Source: Synechococcus sp. C9
GTDB lineage: Bacteria; Cyanobacteriota; Cyanobacteriia; Gloeomargaritales; Gloeomargaritaceae
Reading direction: 5' to 3'
NCBI RefSeq assembly: GCF_022984075.1
Contig: NZ_JALAAD010000001.1
Location: 1,344,455 to 1,408,454 of the forward strand
DNA: 64,000 bases
A model generated the notes under the pieces. That model was not told the origin of the DNA and made no database searches. It saw only the letters and a program-made list of their open reading frames with translations. Each line of letters begins with the position of its first letter. Positions within the stretch are counted from its first letter, which is position 1. Both the position numbers and the translations under genes were made by a program. Positions 7,547-16,681 of the stretch are shown here, piece after piece.

Positions 7547-8923
7547 ATGGCAAAAAGCCGCAGTCACTACATTTGCCGGGAATGTGGGGCGGAGTACAGC
7601 CAGTATTTTGGCCAGTGCCGCAACTGTGGGACGTGGAATAGTTTGGATGAGGTGGCGGTGCTCCCAGAGCGGGGGCGGAAATCTCGCAGTGGGGGGATAG
7701 CGCAACCCCGGCAGGCTTTGCCCTTGTCCCAGGTGAGCGACCAGGATTGGCAACGGTTGTCCACGGGTTCGGGGGAGTTTGACCGGGTGTTGGGGGGCGG
7801 CATTGTCCCCGGTTCCCTGGTGCTGGTGGCGGGGGATGCGGGGATCGGCAAGTCAACGTTGTTATTACAAACGCTGGCGGCTTTGGCAGGGCAGATGCCG
7901 GTTTTATACGTCTGTGCGGAGGAGTCGGCGCAACAGGTGAAATTGCGGGCCAAGCGGTTGACCACGGCGGCGGATGGGGAGCAGTTGTACCTACTGGCGG
8001 AAACCCAGTTGGAGGCAATCTTGGCGGAATTGGACAGTCTGCATCCCCCGGTGGCGGTGATTGACAGTATTCAAGCCCTGATGTATTCGGCTTTGACTTC
8101 GGCTCCGGGTTCGGTGGCGCAGGTGCGGGAATGTACGGCGGCGTTGATGCGGGTAGCCAAGCAAAATCACACGGCGTTATTTATTGTTGGACATATTACC
8201 AAGGAGGGGGCAATTGCCGGGCCAAAAGTATTGGAGCATTTGGTGGATACGGTGCTGTATTTTGAGGGGGATGCGTTTGCCAATTTTCGCTTGTTACGGG
8301 CGGGGAAAAATCGCTTTGGCCCCAGTTATGAATTGGGCATTTTTGAAATGACCCCACAGGGCTTAAAAGAAGTCACGAATCCTTCGGTTTTATTCCTCAG
8401 TCATCGGGAATCGCCAGCGCCGGGAGTGGCCACGATTGTTGCCTGCGAAGCCAGCCGTCCCCTACTTGTAGAAATTCAAGCATTAGTTAGCCCCACCAGC
8501 TATGGCACGCCCCGGCGGGTGGCCACGGGTATTGATTACAATCGGTTGGTGCAAATTTTAGCAGTGTTAGAAAAACATCTGGGCGTTCCCCTGGCGAAAT
8601 TTGATGTGTATGTGGCTTCGGCGGGGGGGTTGGGGGTGTCGGAACCGGCGGCAGATTTGGGCATTGCTTTGGCGGTGATGGCCAGTTTTCGCAATTGTTT
8701 GGTCGAGCCGCAAACCGTGTTAATTGGGGAACTGGGTTTAAGTGGGCAAATCCGGCCGGTGCAACAGTTAGAAACCCGGCTGAAGGAAGCGGTGAAATTG
8801 GGCTTTCAACGGGCGATTATTCCTATGAATAACACTGAGGCTATCCCTGGGTTGGCACTGATCCCGGTACAGCGGATTTTGGCGGCGATTTTGGCGGCAC
8901 TACCAGCGGCGGCAGGGGGTTAA
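7547..8923 (+). CDS. radA: DNA repair protein RadA (Sms)
   Basis: This RecA-like ATPase promotes branch migration during recombinational repair. The N-terminus has the four-cysteine zinc finger (C10, C13, C24, C27), then Walker A GDAGIGKST near residue 100, the RadA-specific KNRFG motif in AGKNRFGPSYELG, and a C-terminal Lon-protease-like domain (VYVASAGGLGVSEPAADLGIALAV) without a protease serine-lysine pair that I can identify. The length of 458 is normal. It sits between wecB and aroC on the same strand; the 22-bp gap to aroC suggests a wecB-radA-aroC transcript. Confidence 0.96.
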   Translation: MAKSRSHYICRECGAEYSQYFGQCRNCGTWNSLDEVAVLPERGRKSRSGGIAQPRQALPLSQVSDQDWQRLSTGSGEFDRVLGGGIVPGSLVLVAGDAGIGKSTLLLQTLAALAGQMPVLYVCAEESAQQVKLRAKRLTTAADGEQLYLLAETQLEAILAELDSLHPPVAVIDSIQALMYSALTSAPGSVAQVRECTAALMRVAKQNHTALFIVGHITKEGAIAGPKVLEHLVDTVLYFEGDAFANFRLLRAGKNRFGPSYELGIFEMTPQGLKEVTNPSVLFLSHRESPAPGVATIVACEASRPLLVEIQALVSPTSYGTPRRVATGIDYNRLVQILAVLEKHLGVPLAKFDVYVASAGGLGVSEPAADLGIALAVMASFRNCLVEPQTVLIGELGLSGQIRPVQQLETRLKEAVKLGFQRAIIPMNNTEAIPGLALIPVQRILAAILAALPAAAGG

Positions 8924-8945
8924 ACTTCTGGCACAATAGAAACCT

Positions 8946-10037
8946 ATGGGGAATACATTTGGGCATTTGTTTCGGGTCACGACCTTTGGGGAGTCCCACG
9001 GGGGGGCGGTGGGGGTGGTCGTCGATGGCTGTCCGCCCCGTTTGCCTTTGGAGGTGGCGGAGATTCAGGCGGAACTGGACCGGCGGCGGCCGGGGCAAAG
9101 CAAAATTACCACACCCCGCCAGGAACTGGATCGGTGTGAAATTCTCTCCGGGGTGTTTGAGGGGCAAACGCTCGGCACACCAATTTTGCTCCTGGTGAAA
9201 AATCAGGATGCTCGTAGCCAGGACTATCAGGAAATGGCCAGCACGTTTCGCCCTTCCCATGCGGATGCCACCTATCAGGCCAAGTACGGTATTCGCAATT
9301 GGCAGGGGGGGGGACGGGCTTCTGCCAGGGAAACGATTGGGCGGGTGGCGGCCGGGGCGATTGCCAAAAAAATTCTGCGCCAGGTGGCGGGGACGGAAAT
9401 TTTGGCTTACGTGGAGCGGGTGAAGGATGTGCAGGCCTGCGTTGACCCCGAACGGGTGACACTGGCGGAGATTGAGAGCAATATTCTGCGCTGTCCGGAC
9501 CCGGAAATGGCCGCCCAAGCCATTGATTTGATTGACACCTACCGCAAGGAGGGCAATTCCGTCGGGGGGGTGGTGGGCTGTGTGGCCCGCTCGGTGCCGG
9601 TGGGGTTGGGGGCACCCGTATTTGACAAGTTGGAGGCGGATTTAGCCAAGGCGGTGATGTCTCTGCCTGCCAGCAAAGGGTTTGAAATCGGCTCTGGGTT
9701 TGCGGGCACGATGCTGACTGGGCGGGAACACAACGACGAATTTTACCGGGATGAGCAGGGCCGGATTCGCACCCGTACCAACCGCTCCGGGGGCATCCAG
9801 GGGGGCATCAGCAACGGCGAAACGATCTATCTGCGGGTGGCGTTCAAACCTACGGCGACCATTTTGCAACCCCAGGCGACGGTCACCCAAGACGCTGAGG
9901 AGGTGGTACTGACACCGAGAGGCCGGCACGACCCTTGCGTGTTACCCCGGGCGGTACCGATGGTGGAGGCGATGGTTGCCCTGGTGCTCTGTGACCACTT
10001 GCTCCGCCATCAGGCGCAATGCCGCATCTGGGAGTAA
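8946..10037 (+). CDS. aroC: Chorismate synthase
   Basis: Converts 5-enolpyruvylshikimate-3-phosphate to chorismate, the last shared step of aromatic synthesis, with reduced FMN as cofactor. The signatures are [18 protein letters not shown] at the N-terminus, the central [14 protein letters not shown] and [10 protein letters not shown], and near the end [21 protein letters not shown]. Its 363 residues are complete. It is likely the last gene of the radA transcript; a convergent gene follows after 30 bp. Confidence 0.97.
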   Translation: MGNTFGHLFRVTTFGESHGGAVGVVVDGCPPRLPLEVAEIQAELDRRRPGQSKITTPRQELDRCEILSGVFEGQTLGTPILLLVKNQDARSQDYQEMASTFRPSHADATYQAKYGIRNWQGGGRASARETIGRVAAGAIAKKILRQVAGTEILAYVERVKDVQACVDPERVTLAEIESNILRCPDPEMAAQAIDLIDTYRKEGNSVGGVVGCVARSVPVGLGAPVFDKLEADLAKAVMSLPASKGFEIGSGFAGTMLTGREHNDEFYRDEQGRIRTRTNRSGGIQGGISNGETIYLRVAFKPTATILQPQATVTQDAEEVVLTPRGRHDPCVLPRAVPMVEAMVALVLCDHLLRHQAQCRIWE

Positions 10038-10067
10038 GGTTCTCTTGCTCAAACCGGGCGATAGGGA

Positions 10068-10526
10068 TTACTGTTGCAGGAATTTTGCCAGGATTGTCAC
10101 CTGCGCCAACAGCACAATCAAACAGTCCACCAGGCGCAATTGCCCATCGGGAAATTCCAGCACCAGGGGTTCAAACACCAGGGCCCGGGGGCGTTGCAAA
10201 GCCGCTAGCGCCGCATCCACAATCCGGGTGGAACTGGGAAGTTGTAATTTGTCCGCCTTCAGCACTTCCACCAAAATCTGAATCGGGCGTTTGGGGTAAA
10301 TTTCGGAACTATAAACCTGTTGCATATGGGACTCAAACCGTTGGCGGCCAATGGCACCAATCACCGTGTCCCCGTCCACAATCATCATCCCCGGCACATC
10401 CGGGTGATTTTTCATGTACTCCATCACCTCCCGGGTCAAGGTGGCGGCAGGCACTTTATAATCGTGGGACGGCAAAACATCCAGGGTGGCGGCGGGGGTG
10501 AGATGGCTAAAATCAGGATAGGACAT
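10068..10526 (-). CDS. CBS-like signalling protein, cyanobacterial
   Basis: The ATG at 10526 is preceded by GAGGTG and is preferred over the in-frame ATG at 10559. The 152-residue product contains a CBS-like fold segment: PGMMIVDGDTVIGAIGRQRFESHM followed by a linker and a second half (STRIVDAALAALQRP). Similar segments precede diguanylate cyclase or phosphatase domains in larger signalling proteins, but here the module stands alone. A role as ligand-sensing adaptor is inferred; no partner is adjacent. It has no membrane segment. Confidence 0.65.
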   Translation of the reverse strand: MSYPDFSHLTPAATLDVLPSHDYKVPAATLTREVMEYMKNHPDVPGMMIVDGDTVIGAIGRQRFESHMQQVYSSEIYPKRPIQILVEVLKADKLQLPSSTRIVDAALAALQRPRALVFEPLVLEFPDGQLRLVDCLIVLLAQVTILAKFLQQ

Positions 10527-10604
10527 ACAAACACCTCGGCGACGTGATGGGGAAGCCAACTTTTACCATAGCCAGTTCCCTGGCCCCCGGTGGTTAAGCG
10601 CAAG

Positions 10605-11315
10605 TTAAGGTTCCCGTCCCATTGCCCAGCGGATTTGCCGGATCATGCCCCGCAACAAAGCCAGTTCTGCCGGGGTGGGAGTCGCCCGGTACAGGAGGTG
10701 GCGGATTTTGGCCATGCGCCGTTCCCGGGTGTGGGGGTAGAGGTAGCCCACGGTGAGTAACAAATCTTCTAAATCCCGCAGATAATCCTCTAGCACGTCC
10801 AGGGGCACGGATAGGGTGGGGGGCGGGTTGGTTGGGGAACATTCCTGCTGGTACTGATAAATTTCGTACAGGCAAATCCCCACCGCCTGCGCTAAATTCA
10901 GGGAATGATACTCGGGACTGGTGGGCAAGGTCACCTGCCGTTGGGTCAATTGCAGTTCCGCCCAGGTGAGTCCCCGCTCCTCCGGGCCAAAGACCAGTGC
11001 CACCGGCTCTGTATCTGCCAACAACCAGGGCAAGACCTGTTTGAGGGGTTCCCCGGGGGGATTGCGTCCGAGGGTGGCCACCGCTCGATGACAACCGGTT
11101 AGGGCTGTGGTCAGGTCAGGCACCACCTGCGCCTGGGTGAGGATTTCCGGGGCATGAACCGCCATCCGCCGTGCCCTTTCCCCTAACCAATCACACCGGG
11201 GTTGTACTAAAATCAGTTCCCGGCTGGCAAAGTTTTTCATCACTCGGGCGACGGCTCCCACATTCAATTCCCCCGCCGGTTCGACCAGAATAATTCGCAC
11301 GGATGGCCTATTCAT
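10605..11315 (-). CDS. trmJ: TrmJ-type tRNA/rRNA 2'-O-methyltransferase (SpoU family)
   Basis: This 236-residue SPOUT enzyme transfers a methyl group from SAM to a ribose in tRNA. The start region MNRPSVRIILVEPAGELNVGAVARVMKNF contains the conserved N-P/G..IG..AR-type motif 1. The knot motifs 2 and 3 are seen as LVFGPEERGLTWAEL and HSLNLAQAVGICLYEI. A C-terminal helical extension (LEDYLRDLEDLLLTVGY, then RHLLYRATPTPAELALLRGM) is typical of TrmJ. Which RNA is methylated is not shown by sequence. Confidence 0.85.
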   Translation of the reverse strand: MNRPSVRIILVEPAGELNVGAVARVMKNFASRELILVQPRCDWLGERARRMAVHAPEILTQAQVVPDLTTALTGCHRAVATLGRNPPGEPLKQVLPWLLADTEPVALVFGPEERGLTWAELQLTQRQVTLPTSPEYHSLNLAQAVGICLYEIYQYQQECSPTNPPPTLSVPLDVLEDYLRDLEDLLLTVGYLYPHTRERRMAKIRHLLYRATPTPAELALLRGMIRQIRWAMGREP

Positions 11316-11579
11316 CGGTTTGTGAGGGAAGCTAGTCTCCCTGTAAGGTTGGTTGTGGGGGCAATTTTTGCTCCGAAGGAATCAAATTTCTGAGGGTAAT
11401 TTTAATGAGAGTTCGGAGGTATTCTCAATAATCAGAGTTTCAAGTAAGTAATGATGTCGTATGGTGATCAACGCCCAAAATCCTTTTAGGGAGAGAGGTT
11501 TACTAAGATTATGTCCCATGCCAACATTAGTAAAGTGAAACTCTCCAAATTGTTACTCGCAATTAAATAACGGCACTTT

Positions 11580-11849
11580 TTAGCACGTTTCCGCAGTGGG
11601 AGCCACCGCCGCTTCTTGCCAGGGGCATTCATACCGCTGGGCGTAATAGTCCAGGAGTTGTTGGAGCCGTTCCGCCTGGGCAGGGGTCTCCCAAGTGCAG
11701 GTAATGCCCCCAATTTGGCTATGTTCGTAGGCAAAGGGAGTTTGGGGGGGCAATAGGTGGGTTTCGATGCCAAACAGGGCGCAGTGGGCACTCAATTCCC
11801 GATACACCCCCAGGGGTAATTTGGGCTGGTAGAGAGTGCGCTGGATCAT
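11580..11849 (-). CDS. Small conserved protein coupled to the PedR-like regulator
   Basis: The start is the ATG at 11849, overlapping the stop of the upstream LuxR-type gene as ATGA. The 89-residue product begins MIQRTLYQPKLPLGVYREL and has several aromatic and cysteine residues but no membrane segment or recognised domain. It looks like a small cyanobacterial hypothetical. Translational coupling suggests it works with, or is regulated alongside, the redox-type regulator; no function is assigned. Confidence 0.6.
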   Translation of the reverse strand: MIQRTLYQPKLPLGVYRELSAHCALFGIETHLLPPQTPFAYEHSQIGGITCTWETPAQAERLQQLLDYYAQRYECPWQEAAVAPTAETC

Positions 11850-12115
11850 TCCGGGATGATACAGCAGTTGACCCCATCCACGCAGACTTTGCCGGATTGT
11901 AATGCCCAACGTACCAGGGCGACCCGGTTTTCGGTGGCGGTTTTGGTGAGAATGTTGCTGATGTGGTTGTCCACGGTGCGTTTGCTGATTTCCAGGCGTT
12001 CGGCTATGTCCTGGTTTTTTAAGCCAGCGGCTACCAATTCCACAATTTCAATTTCCCGTTCGGAGAGGACAGAACGGGGGGGCGGTTGACGTTTTAAGGT
12101 TTCTGAATCTGCCAT
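11846..12115 (-). CDS. pedR: PedR-like LuxR-type transcription regulator
   Basis: An 89-residue protein that is essentially one LuxR-type helix-turn-helix: LSEREIEIVELVAAGLKNQDIAERL, then EISKRTVDNHISNILTK. There is no receiver domain. This minimal architecture and the C-terminal cysteine-bearing tail (GKVCVDGVNCCIIPE) fit PedR, the cyanobacterial regulator that senses photosynthetic electron transport through the thioredoxin system. The cysteines are plausible redox switches (inference from the family). It is coupled to a small downstream gene, and a TPR gene lies 20 bp away in the opposite direction of coding order, on the same strand upstream. Confidence 0.8.
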   Translation of the reverse strand: MADSETLKRQPPPRSVLSEREIEIVELVAAGLKNQDIAERLEISKRTVDNHISNILTKTATENRVALVRWALQSGKVCVDGVNCCIIPE

Positions 12116-12135
12116 AGCCAGCGGTGGGTAGGGAA

Positions 12136-13272
12136 TTAATACCCATCATAGGGCAAGGGTTCCGCAGATTCTGGTCTTTTACTTGGTTTGATTTTCGATT
12201 TGGGTGGGGGCTTGACCTCGCTGAGCAGTTGTTCGACCTGGCTGAGACCGGTGGCATTCTCCTGCCGTTGGTAGAGGCTCCGGGCGGTGAGCAGGACGCT
12301 TTCGGCTTCCACATTTTTCTGTTGGCGGTGCAGGGCGAACCCCAATTGGTGGTGGGCGATGGCTAATTCTGGCTCCAGTTGGATCACCTGGCGGTAGGCG
12401 AGCACGGCTTGTTCCCAGTTTTGCTGTTGGATGTACAACTGCCCCAGGGCGGTGTAGGCACGGGCGGGTTGGAGTTGGACGGCCAGTTCATAGGTGCGGA
12501 TGGCGCCGGGCAGGTCGCCGGTGGTTTCCTGGAGTTTCGCCAGTTGGAAGTAAATTTCTGCGTCCTGGGGGTTGAGGGCGAGGGCGTTGAACAGGAGTTG
12601 TTTGGCGCGGGGGGTGTCCCCTTTTAAGGCCCAACTGAGGGCGATCAACCGCTGGATGGTGGTGTTGCGGGGGGCGAGTTGGGCGGCTCGGGTGAGGGTA
12701 TCCAAGGCCCGTTCCGGTTGTTCGGTTTTCAGCCAGACCCGTCCCAGGGCTTCGTGGAGCGCCACGGATTTGGGGTTCAGCACCAGGCCCCGCCCCAAGG
12801 TTGCCAAACTGGCTTGGGGATTGCCCAGGCGTTCCTGGGTGGCGGCTAAGCCCAGATAGGCGGTCACTTGCCGGGCATTTAAGCGTAAACTCCGATTGTA
12901 ACTGCCGCTGGCTTCCAGATATTCCCCCAGTTCCGCCTGCACCAGGGCCAGGGCGTTGAAAAAGTCGGCATTTTTGGGGCTGAGGGTGACGGCCCGTTGG
13001 TAGGCAGTCAGGGCGGCGGGCCAGTTCCTCTGTTGGGTGTGGATGTAGCCAATGGCCGCAAAAACCGCCCCATTATCCGGGGACAATTCCGCTACCCGTT
13101 GGTACACTGCCAAGGCGGCGGTGAGATTCCCCTGGCGAACCAGTTCCCGCCCCTGCCGCAGGAGTTGGTTGACATTTTGCTGAACCGCAGGCACCCGCAT
13201 CGGCGGGGTTTGCGCCAACACCGGGGTACCCACCAGCCCGGCACTAACGCTGAGTAAAAGTGGCCAGATCAT
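12136..13272 (-). CDS. Exported TPR-repeat protein
   Basis: The product has 378 residues. The first 21 form a signal peptide (MIWPLLLSVSAGLVGTPVLAQ), so it is likely periplasmic or membrane-associated. About eight to nine TPR units follow, recognisable by repeated A..Y...L...P motifs such as ALAVYQRVAELSPDNGAVF and ALTAYQRAVTLSPKNADFF. The last 30 residues are basic and proline-rich. TPR proteins of this type scaffold multiprotein assemblies, but nothing identifies the partner. It is on the same strand as, and 20 bp upstream of, the PedR-like gene. Confidence 0.8.
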   Translation of the reverse strand: MIWPLLLSVSAGLVGTPVLAQTPPMRVPAVQQNVNQLLRQGRELVRQGNLTAALAVYQRVAELSPDNGAVFAAIGYIHTQQRNWPAALTAYQRAVTLSPKNADFFNALALVQAELGEYLEASGSYNRSLRLNARQVTAYLGLAATQERLGNPQASLATLGRGLVLNPKSVALHEALGRVWLKTEQPERALDTLTRAAQLAPRNTTIQRLIALSWALKGDTPRAKQLLFNALALNPQDAEIYFQLAKLQETTGDLPGAIRTYELAVQLQPARAYTALGQLYIQQQNWEQAVLAYRQVIQLEPELAIAHHQLGFALHRQQKNVEAESVLLTARSLYQRQENATGLSQVEQLLSEVKPPPKSKIKPSKRPESAEPLPYDGY

Positions 13273-13352
13273 TCCTGCATATTACCTGGTGTGTGAAGAT
13301 AGTGGGTTAAAACCCGTTTTCCAGAATAGCGGCTTTCGGAGCGAAGGGTATC

Positions 13353-14567
13353 ATGGCGGCAATTCCTACACTACCTATTATTAATGAGCTTATTCATGAG
13401 CGTTTGGGTAAATCAATGGGTGATGCCAGCTTTTGGCAGTCCATCGCAACCCAACGCCACGCCCACGCCCAACGTTACCAACCCTGGCTGGGTGAGGGGA
13501 ATGGTGCGAATGCCCCTTTTACGGTTGTGGTTATCGGGGCACCGGGGGTAGGGAAATCTACCCTTTTGCGCCAGTTGATTCACCCTTTGCCCCTGGCGGC
13601 GGGCACCACCCCCTGGCCGGTAAGTGTTTTTACGCCGGAACCGCCGGTGCTGTGGACGGATACCCCCGGTTGGAGCAGTGACCAAGCTCCCGCCATTCGG
13701 TGCGCCCTGGAGCAGGCGGATGTGTGTTTATGGGTGGTGACCGAACCCGATACTTCCCCGCCGGAGTTGGGAATGATGCTGAAAACCTGGGGTCGTCCCG
13801 TGGTGAAGGTGATTAATGTGCGGGGGGGTGCGATGCCAGCCTTTGCTCCTCCCCAGGGGAATCTCATTGCCACGGTGGCAGTCCGTTTATTTCCCCACCC
13901 CCAACCCCTGCGCCGGGAATGGCCGGATGGCCGGGTGGAGTGGGACACGGTAACTTTGGCCGCTGACCTGACCCCCCTGCAAACCCTGGTCGCCGACCTC
14001 TTGACCTCCCAAACGGCCATTCGCACAGTCAATCAGTTGCAACACCTGGCAGACCGGGAGCGGCAATGGGCACACCAACAAGGGCAAATGCCAGTGGCGT
14101 GGGCACCCCTGCTGGTTAAGTCCCTACTTCTAACCCTCAGTCCGGGGGGCTGGTTGAGCCTGGGGCTTTCCCTGGGGACGGATTTGGTAACGCTGGTTTT
14201 CCTCAGCCGCCGTTTGCATCTGCCCTTTACCCGTCACGGCATCAACCGGCTCCTGGTTGCTCTGGTCGTTAGTAGTGCCACGGCAGGTTGGCTGGGGGAG
14301 GTGGGCGAATGGGGGGGAATGATGGCGCTGGGGCAAGGACTGTGGGGGGGTCTGACCAGCTACGGACTGCAACGGGTCGCCCGCACCTATCTCCAACAGG
14401 GAATGACTTGGCAAGCGGATGGCCCCGACCGGCTTTTGCGGCAGATTTACCAGCACCTCACCCCGGGCACCTGGCTCCATACTTGGGTTGCCAGCCTGAT
14501 CCAACCGGACTTGGGCAAGTCTGACCATTGGACGAGGGATGACACCCCTAGCGGCGGTCAAAGTTAA
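13353..14567 (+). CDS. P-loop GTPase with C-terminal membrane region
   Basis: The 404-residue protein has Walker A GAPGVGKST near residue 60 and a G3-type DTPGW near residue 104. The expected G4 (NKxD) appears degenerate, as VKVINVRGG. The C-terminal third is hydrophobic (VAWAPLLVKSLLLTLSPGGW, GLSLGTDLVTLVFL, LLVALVVSSATAGWLGEVGEW), like Era/dynamin-related GTPases with DUF697-type membrane tails. A membrane-associated regulatory GTPase is the likely role; the precise family is uncertain. Its last 20 bp overlap the convergent downstream gene. Confidence 0.75.
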   Translation: MAAIPTLPIINELIHERLGKSMGDASFWQSIATQRHAHAQRYQPWLGEGNGANAPFTVVVIGAPGVGKSTLLRQLIHPLPLAAGTTPWPVSVFTPEPPVLWTDTPGWSSDQAPAIRCALEQADVCLWVVTEPDTSPPELGMMLKTWGRPVVKVINVRGGAMPAFAPPQGNLIATVAVRLFPHPQPLRREWPDGRVEWDTVTLAADLTPLQTLVADLLTSQTAIRTVNQLQHLADRERQWAHQQGQMPVAWAPLLVKSLLLTLSPGGWLSLGLSLGTDLVTLVFLSRRLHLPFTRHGINRLLVALVVSSATAGWLGEVGEWGGMMALGQGLWGGLTSYGLQRVARTYLQQGMTWQADGPDRLLRQIYQHLTPGTWLHTWVASLIQPDLGKSDHWTRDDTPSGGQS

Positions 14568-14916
14568 ATTTGCGGGGACGGGCGGGTTTGTCCGGGTTGG
14601 ATAGGGGTCGCTCGGGCGGTTCGGGGGTATCACTGCGGCTGGCCTGGGCGGCTTCGGCGGCCTTTCTCGCTTCCCGTGCCTGGGCAATTTTGTCCAAAAC
14701 TTCCTGGGGGACTTTTTCCAGCAGGAGGGCGGGCAGGGCGTACTGTTCATCGCCCCAAGCCTTGCGGCAACTCAGGGTCGCCATCGGTTGACCGTTGGAC
14801 TTGATGTAGAGGGATTTGACCGTGAAGATGAATTTGGCTCCCTTTTCATTGCGAAACCACACCGGGTCTCCTTCTTGGATACCCAACTGGTCAAGGGAAA
14901 GCTCTTTTTTCGGCAT
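14548..14916 (-). CDS. Conserved cyanobacterial protein of unknown function
   Basis: A 122-residue soluble protein. Residues 1-75 form a compact beta-rich domain (SLDQLGIQEGDPVWFRNEKG, then TVKSLYIKSNGQPMATLSCR), followed by a charged Ala/Arg helix and a Pro-rich basic tail ending RPRKFNFDRR. The tail could bind nucleic acid or an acidic partner (inference). It overlaps the 3' end of the GTPase gene tail to tail by 20 bp. No function is recognised. Confidence 0.65.
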   Translation of the reverse strand: MPKKELSLDQLGIQEGDPVWFRNEKGAKFIFTVKSLYIKSNGQPMATLSCRKAWGDEQYALPALLLEKVPQEVLDKIAQAREARKAAEAAQASRSDTPEPPERPLSNPDKPARPRKFNFDRR

Positions 14917-15032
14917 GGAGGGCGGACTCCCAGATAAACCAGCGCAGGTAGGGATTTTTACTGTACCGCATTTCCAGCGGCTTTTCTGCTTAAAATTATG
15001 CCATGCGGAACCGGTGCAGGAGCAATTGGGGG

Positions 15033-16328
15033 ATGGAGGAAACGCTCAGGGAGTTAATGACCCAAGCCCAAACCGCGGGGGCAACCCAGGTGCAGGTGCA
15101 GGTGGAGGCGCACCGCTCCCAACCGGTGAATTTTGAGGCGAACCGGCTCAAGTCCATCGAACGTACCCAATCCCAAACCGTTGCCCTCTGGCTGTGGCGG
15201 GGGGGAAAACCGGGGGTGGCAGTGGGGTCAGGGGCGGTTTCCCCGGAGGCGTTGGTGGCAAAAGCCTTGGCGGTGGCGGACTTACATTCCCCAGAACCGG
15301 TGCAGTTACCCACCGGCGGGGTACGAGAATTTGCAGAACTCCACCCGCCCCTGGCACCGGAGGTATTGATCCCCTGGGGGCTGGAGATGATTGCCCAAAT
15401 CCGCCGGGCGTTTCCCGAAGTCCTCTGCCAAGGGGGCTTGAGTTGGGAGGAGTCCCTGACCCGCTTGGTCACCTCGGAGGGGTTGGACTACACCTACCGC
15501 ACCACCGCCCTGGAGGTGGGCATGGCCTGTGAATGGGTGCGGGGAGATGACTTTCTCGCCGTTGCGGAACACACCCGTACCCAGGCGGATTTTGACCCCC
15601 AGCCCCTGGTCACTCGCCTGTGCCAAGCCCTCACCTGGGCGCAACAGAATGTCCCCATTCCCCCCGGTCGCTGGCCAGTACTGCTCACCCCTAAAGCCGC
15701 CGATTTGCTCTGGGAACCCATCCAAGCCGCCCTGAATGGTCGTCAAGTCCTGGAGGGCGCATCCCCCTGGGCCCAACGGCGGGGCGAACGGGTCGCCCAT
15801 CCCCATCTCACCTGCCGCCAGGAACCCCATGTCCCCCTGCACGGCTGTCCCTTTGATGACGAGGGGGTGTTGACCCAACCCTTGACCCTGATTGACCAGG
15901 GGGTGCTGACCCGCTTTTACACCGACCAGTACACCGCCCGCCAGTGGGGGGAAGCCAGCAGTGGCAACGGGTTTCGCCCTGGGTTGACCCGCGCCCCCTT
16001 CCCCAGTCTGGTGAACTGGTGGGTACAGCCCGGTGACCTGAGTGAATCGGCCCTCCTGCGCCAGTTGGATACGGGCTTGGTGGTGGATCAGGTGCTAGGG
16101 GGCGGTGCGGACATTTCCGGGGATTTCTCGGTGAATGTGGATTTGGGCTACTGGGTACGGGGCGGCGAAATCCAAGGGCGGGTCAAGGACACCATGATCA
16201 GCGGCAATGTGTACGATATACTGCAAGGGGAAATCCTCCTGGGAGCCAATGCCACCTGGCAAGGGGACAGTTTCACCCCAGGGATTATCATTGACCAAGT
16301 CACCATCACCAGCCAAACCACCCCATGA
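15033..16328 (+). CDS. pmbA: TldD/PmbA-family metallopeptidase-like protein
   Basis: Starts best at the ATG at 15033, preceded by GGAGCAATTGGGGG; 15003 is also in frame. The 431-residue product has the family features: an N-terminal domain with VNFEANRLKSIERTQSQT, and a C-terminal domain with VLLTPKAADLLWEP and QVLGGGADISGDFSVNVDLGY. TldD/TldE(PmbA) pairs form a heterodimeric zinc protease on unfolded peptides; the TldE half lacks the HExxxH motif, as here. No tldD partner is in the window. It overlaps the next gene by ATGA, so they are coupled. Confidence 0.85.
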   Translation: MEETLRELMTQAQTAGATQVQVQVEAHRSQPVNFEANRLKSIERTQSQTVALWLWRGGKPGVAVGSGAVSPEALVAKALAVADLHSPEPVQLPTGGVREFAELHPPLAPEVLIPWGLEMIAQIRRAFPEVLCQGGLSWEESLTRLVTSEGLDYTYRTTALEVGMACEWVRGDDFLAVAEHTRTQADFDPQPLVTRLCQALTWAQQNVPIPPGRWPVLLTPKAADLLWEPIQAALNGRQVLEGASPWAQRRGERVAHPHLTCRQEPHVPLHGCPFDDEGVLTQPLTLIDQGVLTRFYTDQYTARQWGEASSGNGFRPGLTRAPFPSLVNWWVQPGDLSESALLRQLDTGLVVDQVLGGGADISGDFSVNVDLGYWVRGGEIQGRVKDTMISGNVYDILQGEILLGANATWQGDSFTPGIIIDQVTITSQTTP

Positions 16329-16681
16329 ATATTCGTCTTACCCCAGCGGCGGTTGGTGCCATTCACCATTGGCAGAGACGCACGGGTCAGGAAGGTACCC
16401 ATTTGCGGTTGGGGGTCGCCCCCGGCGGCTGTGCGGGATATTACTATACATTGTCTTTAGAAAATATGGATAAAATTAATCCAGAATTAGACGCAACCAA
16501 CGACACAATGGGGGTAACCGTGGTGATCCCCACACACCAGCGAGAACTTCTATCCGGCTTAACCCTGGACTACACGGAGGACCTGGTGGGGGGGAGTTTT
16601 CGCTTCAACAATCCGCAGGCGCACCAGACCTGTAGTTGCGGGCATTCCTTTGCGCTCACCCCTGGGGACGCACCACCATAA
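16325..16681 (+). CDS. A-type iron-sulfur carrier (IscA/HesB family)
   Basis: The 118-residue protein starts at an ATGA overlap with the pmbA-like gene. The fold markers are IRLTPAAVGAIHHW at the start, LRLGVAPGGCAGYYY with the first conserved cysteine, and the terminal CSCGHSF with the paired cysteines. Together these ligate a [2Fe-2S] or [4Fe-4S] cluster for transfer to target apoproteins. The C-terminal ten residues are longer than in SufA. Its 3' end overlaps the convergent cobI gene by 26 bp. Confidence 0.88.
   Translation: MNIRLTPAAVGAIHHWQRRTGQEGTHLRLGVAPGGCAGYYYTLSLENMDKINPELDATNDTMGVTVVIPTHQRELLSGLTLDYTEDLVGGSFRFNNPQAHQTCSCGHSFALTPGDAPP

Noticed and set aside
11316-11579. Possible small gene between trmJ and the gene coupled to the PedR-like regulator
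   Set aside because: Only a shadow frame overlapping the next gene was seen; no ribosome-binding site with a sensible product.
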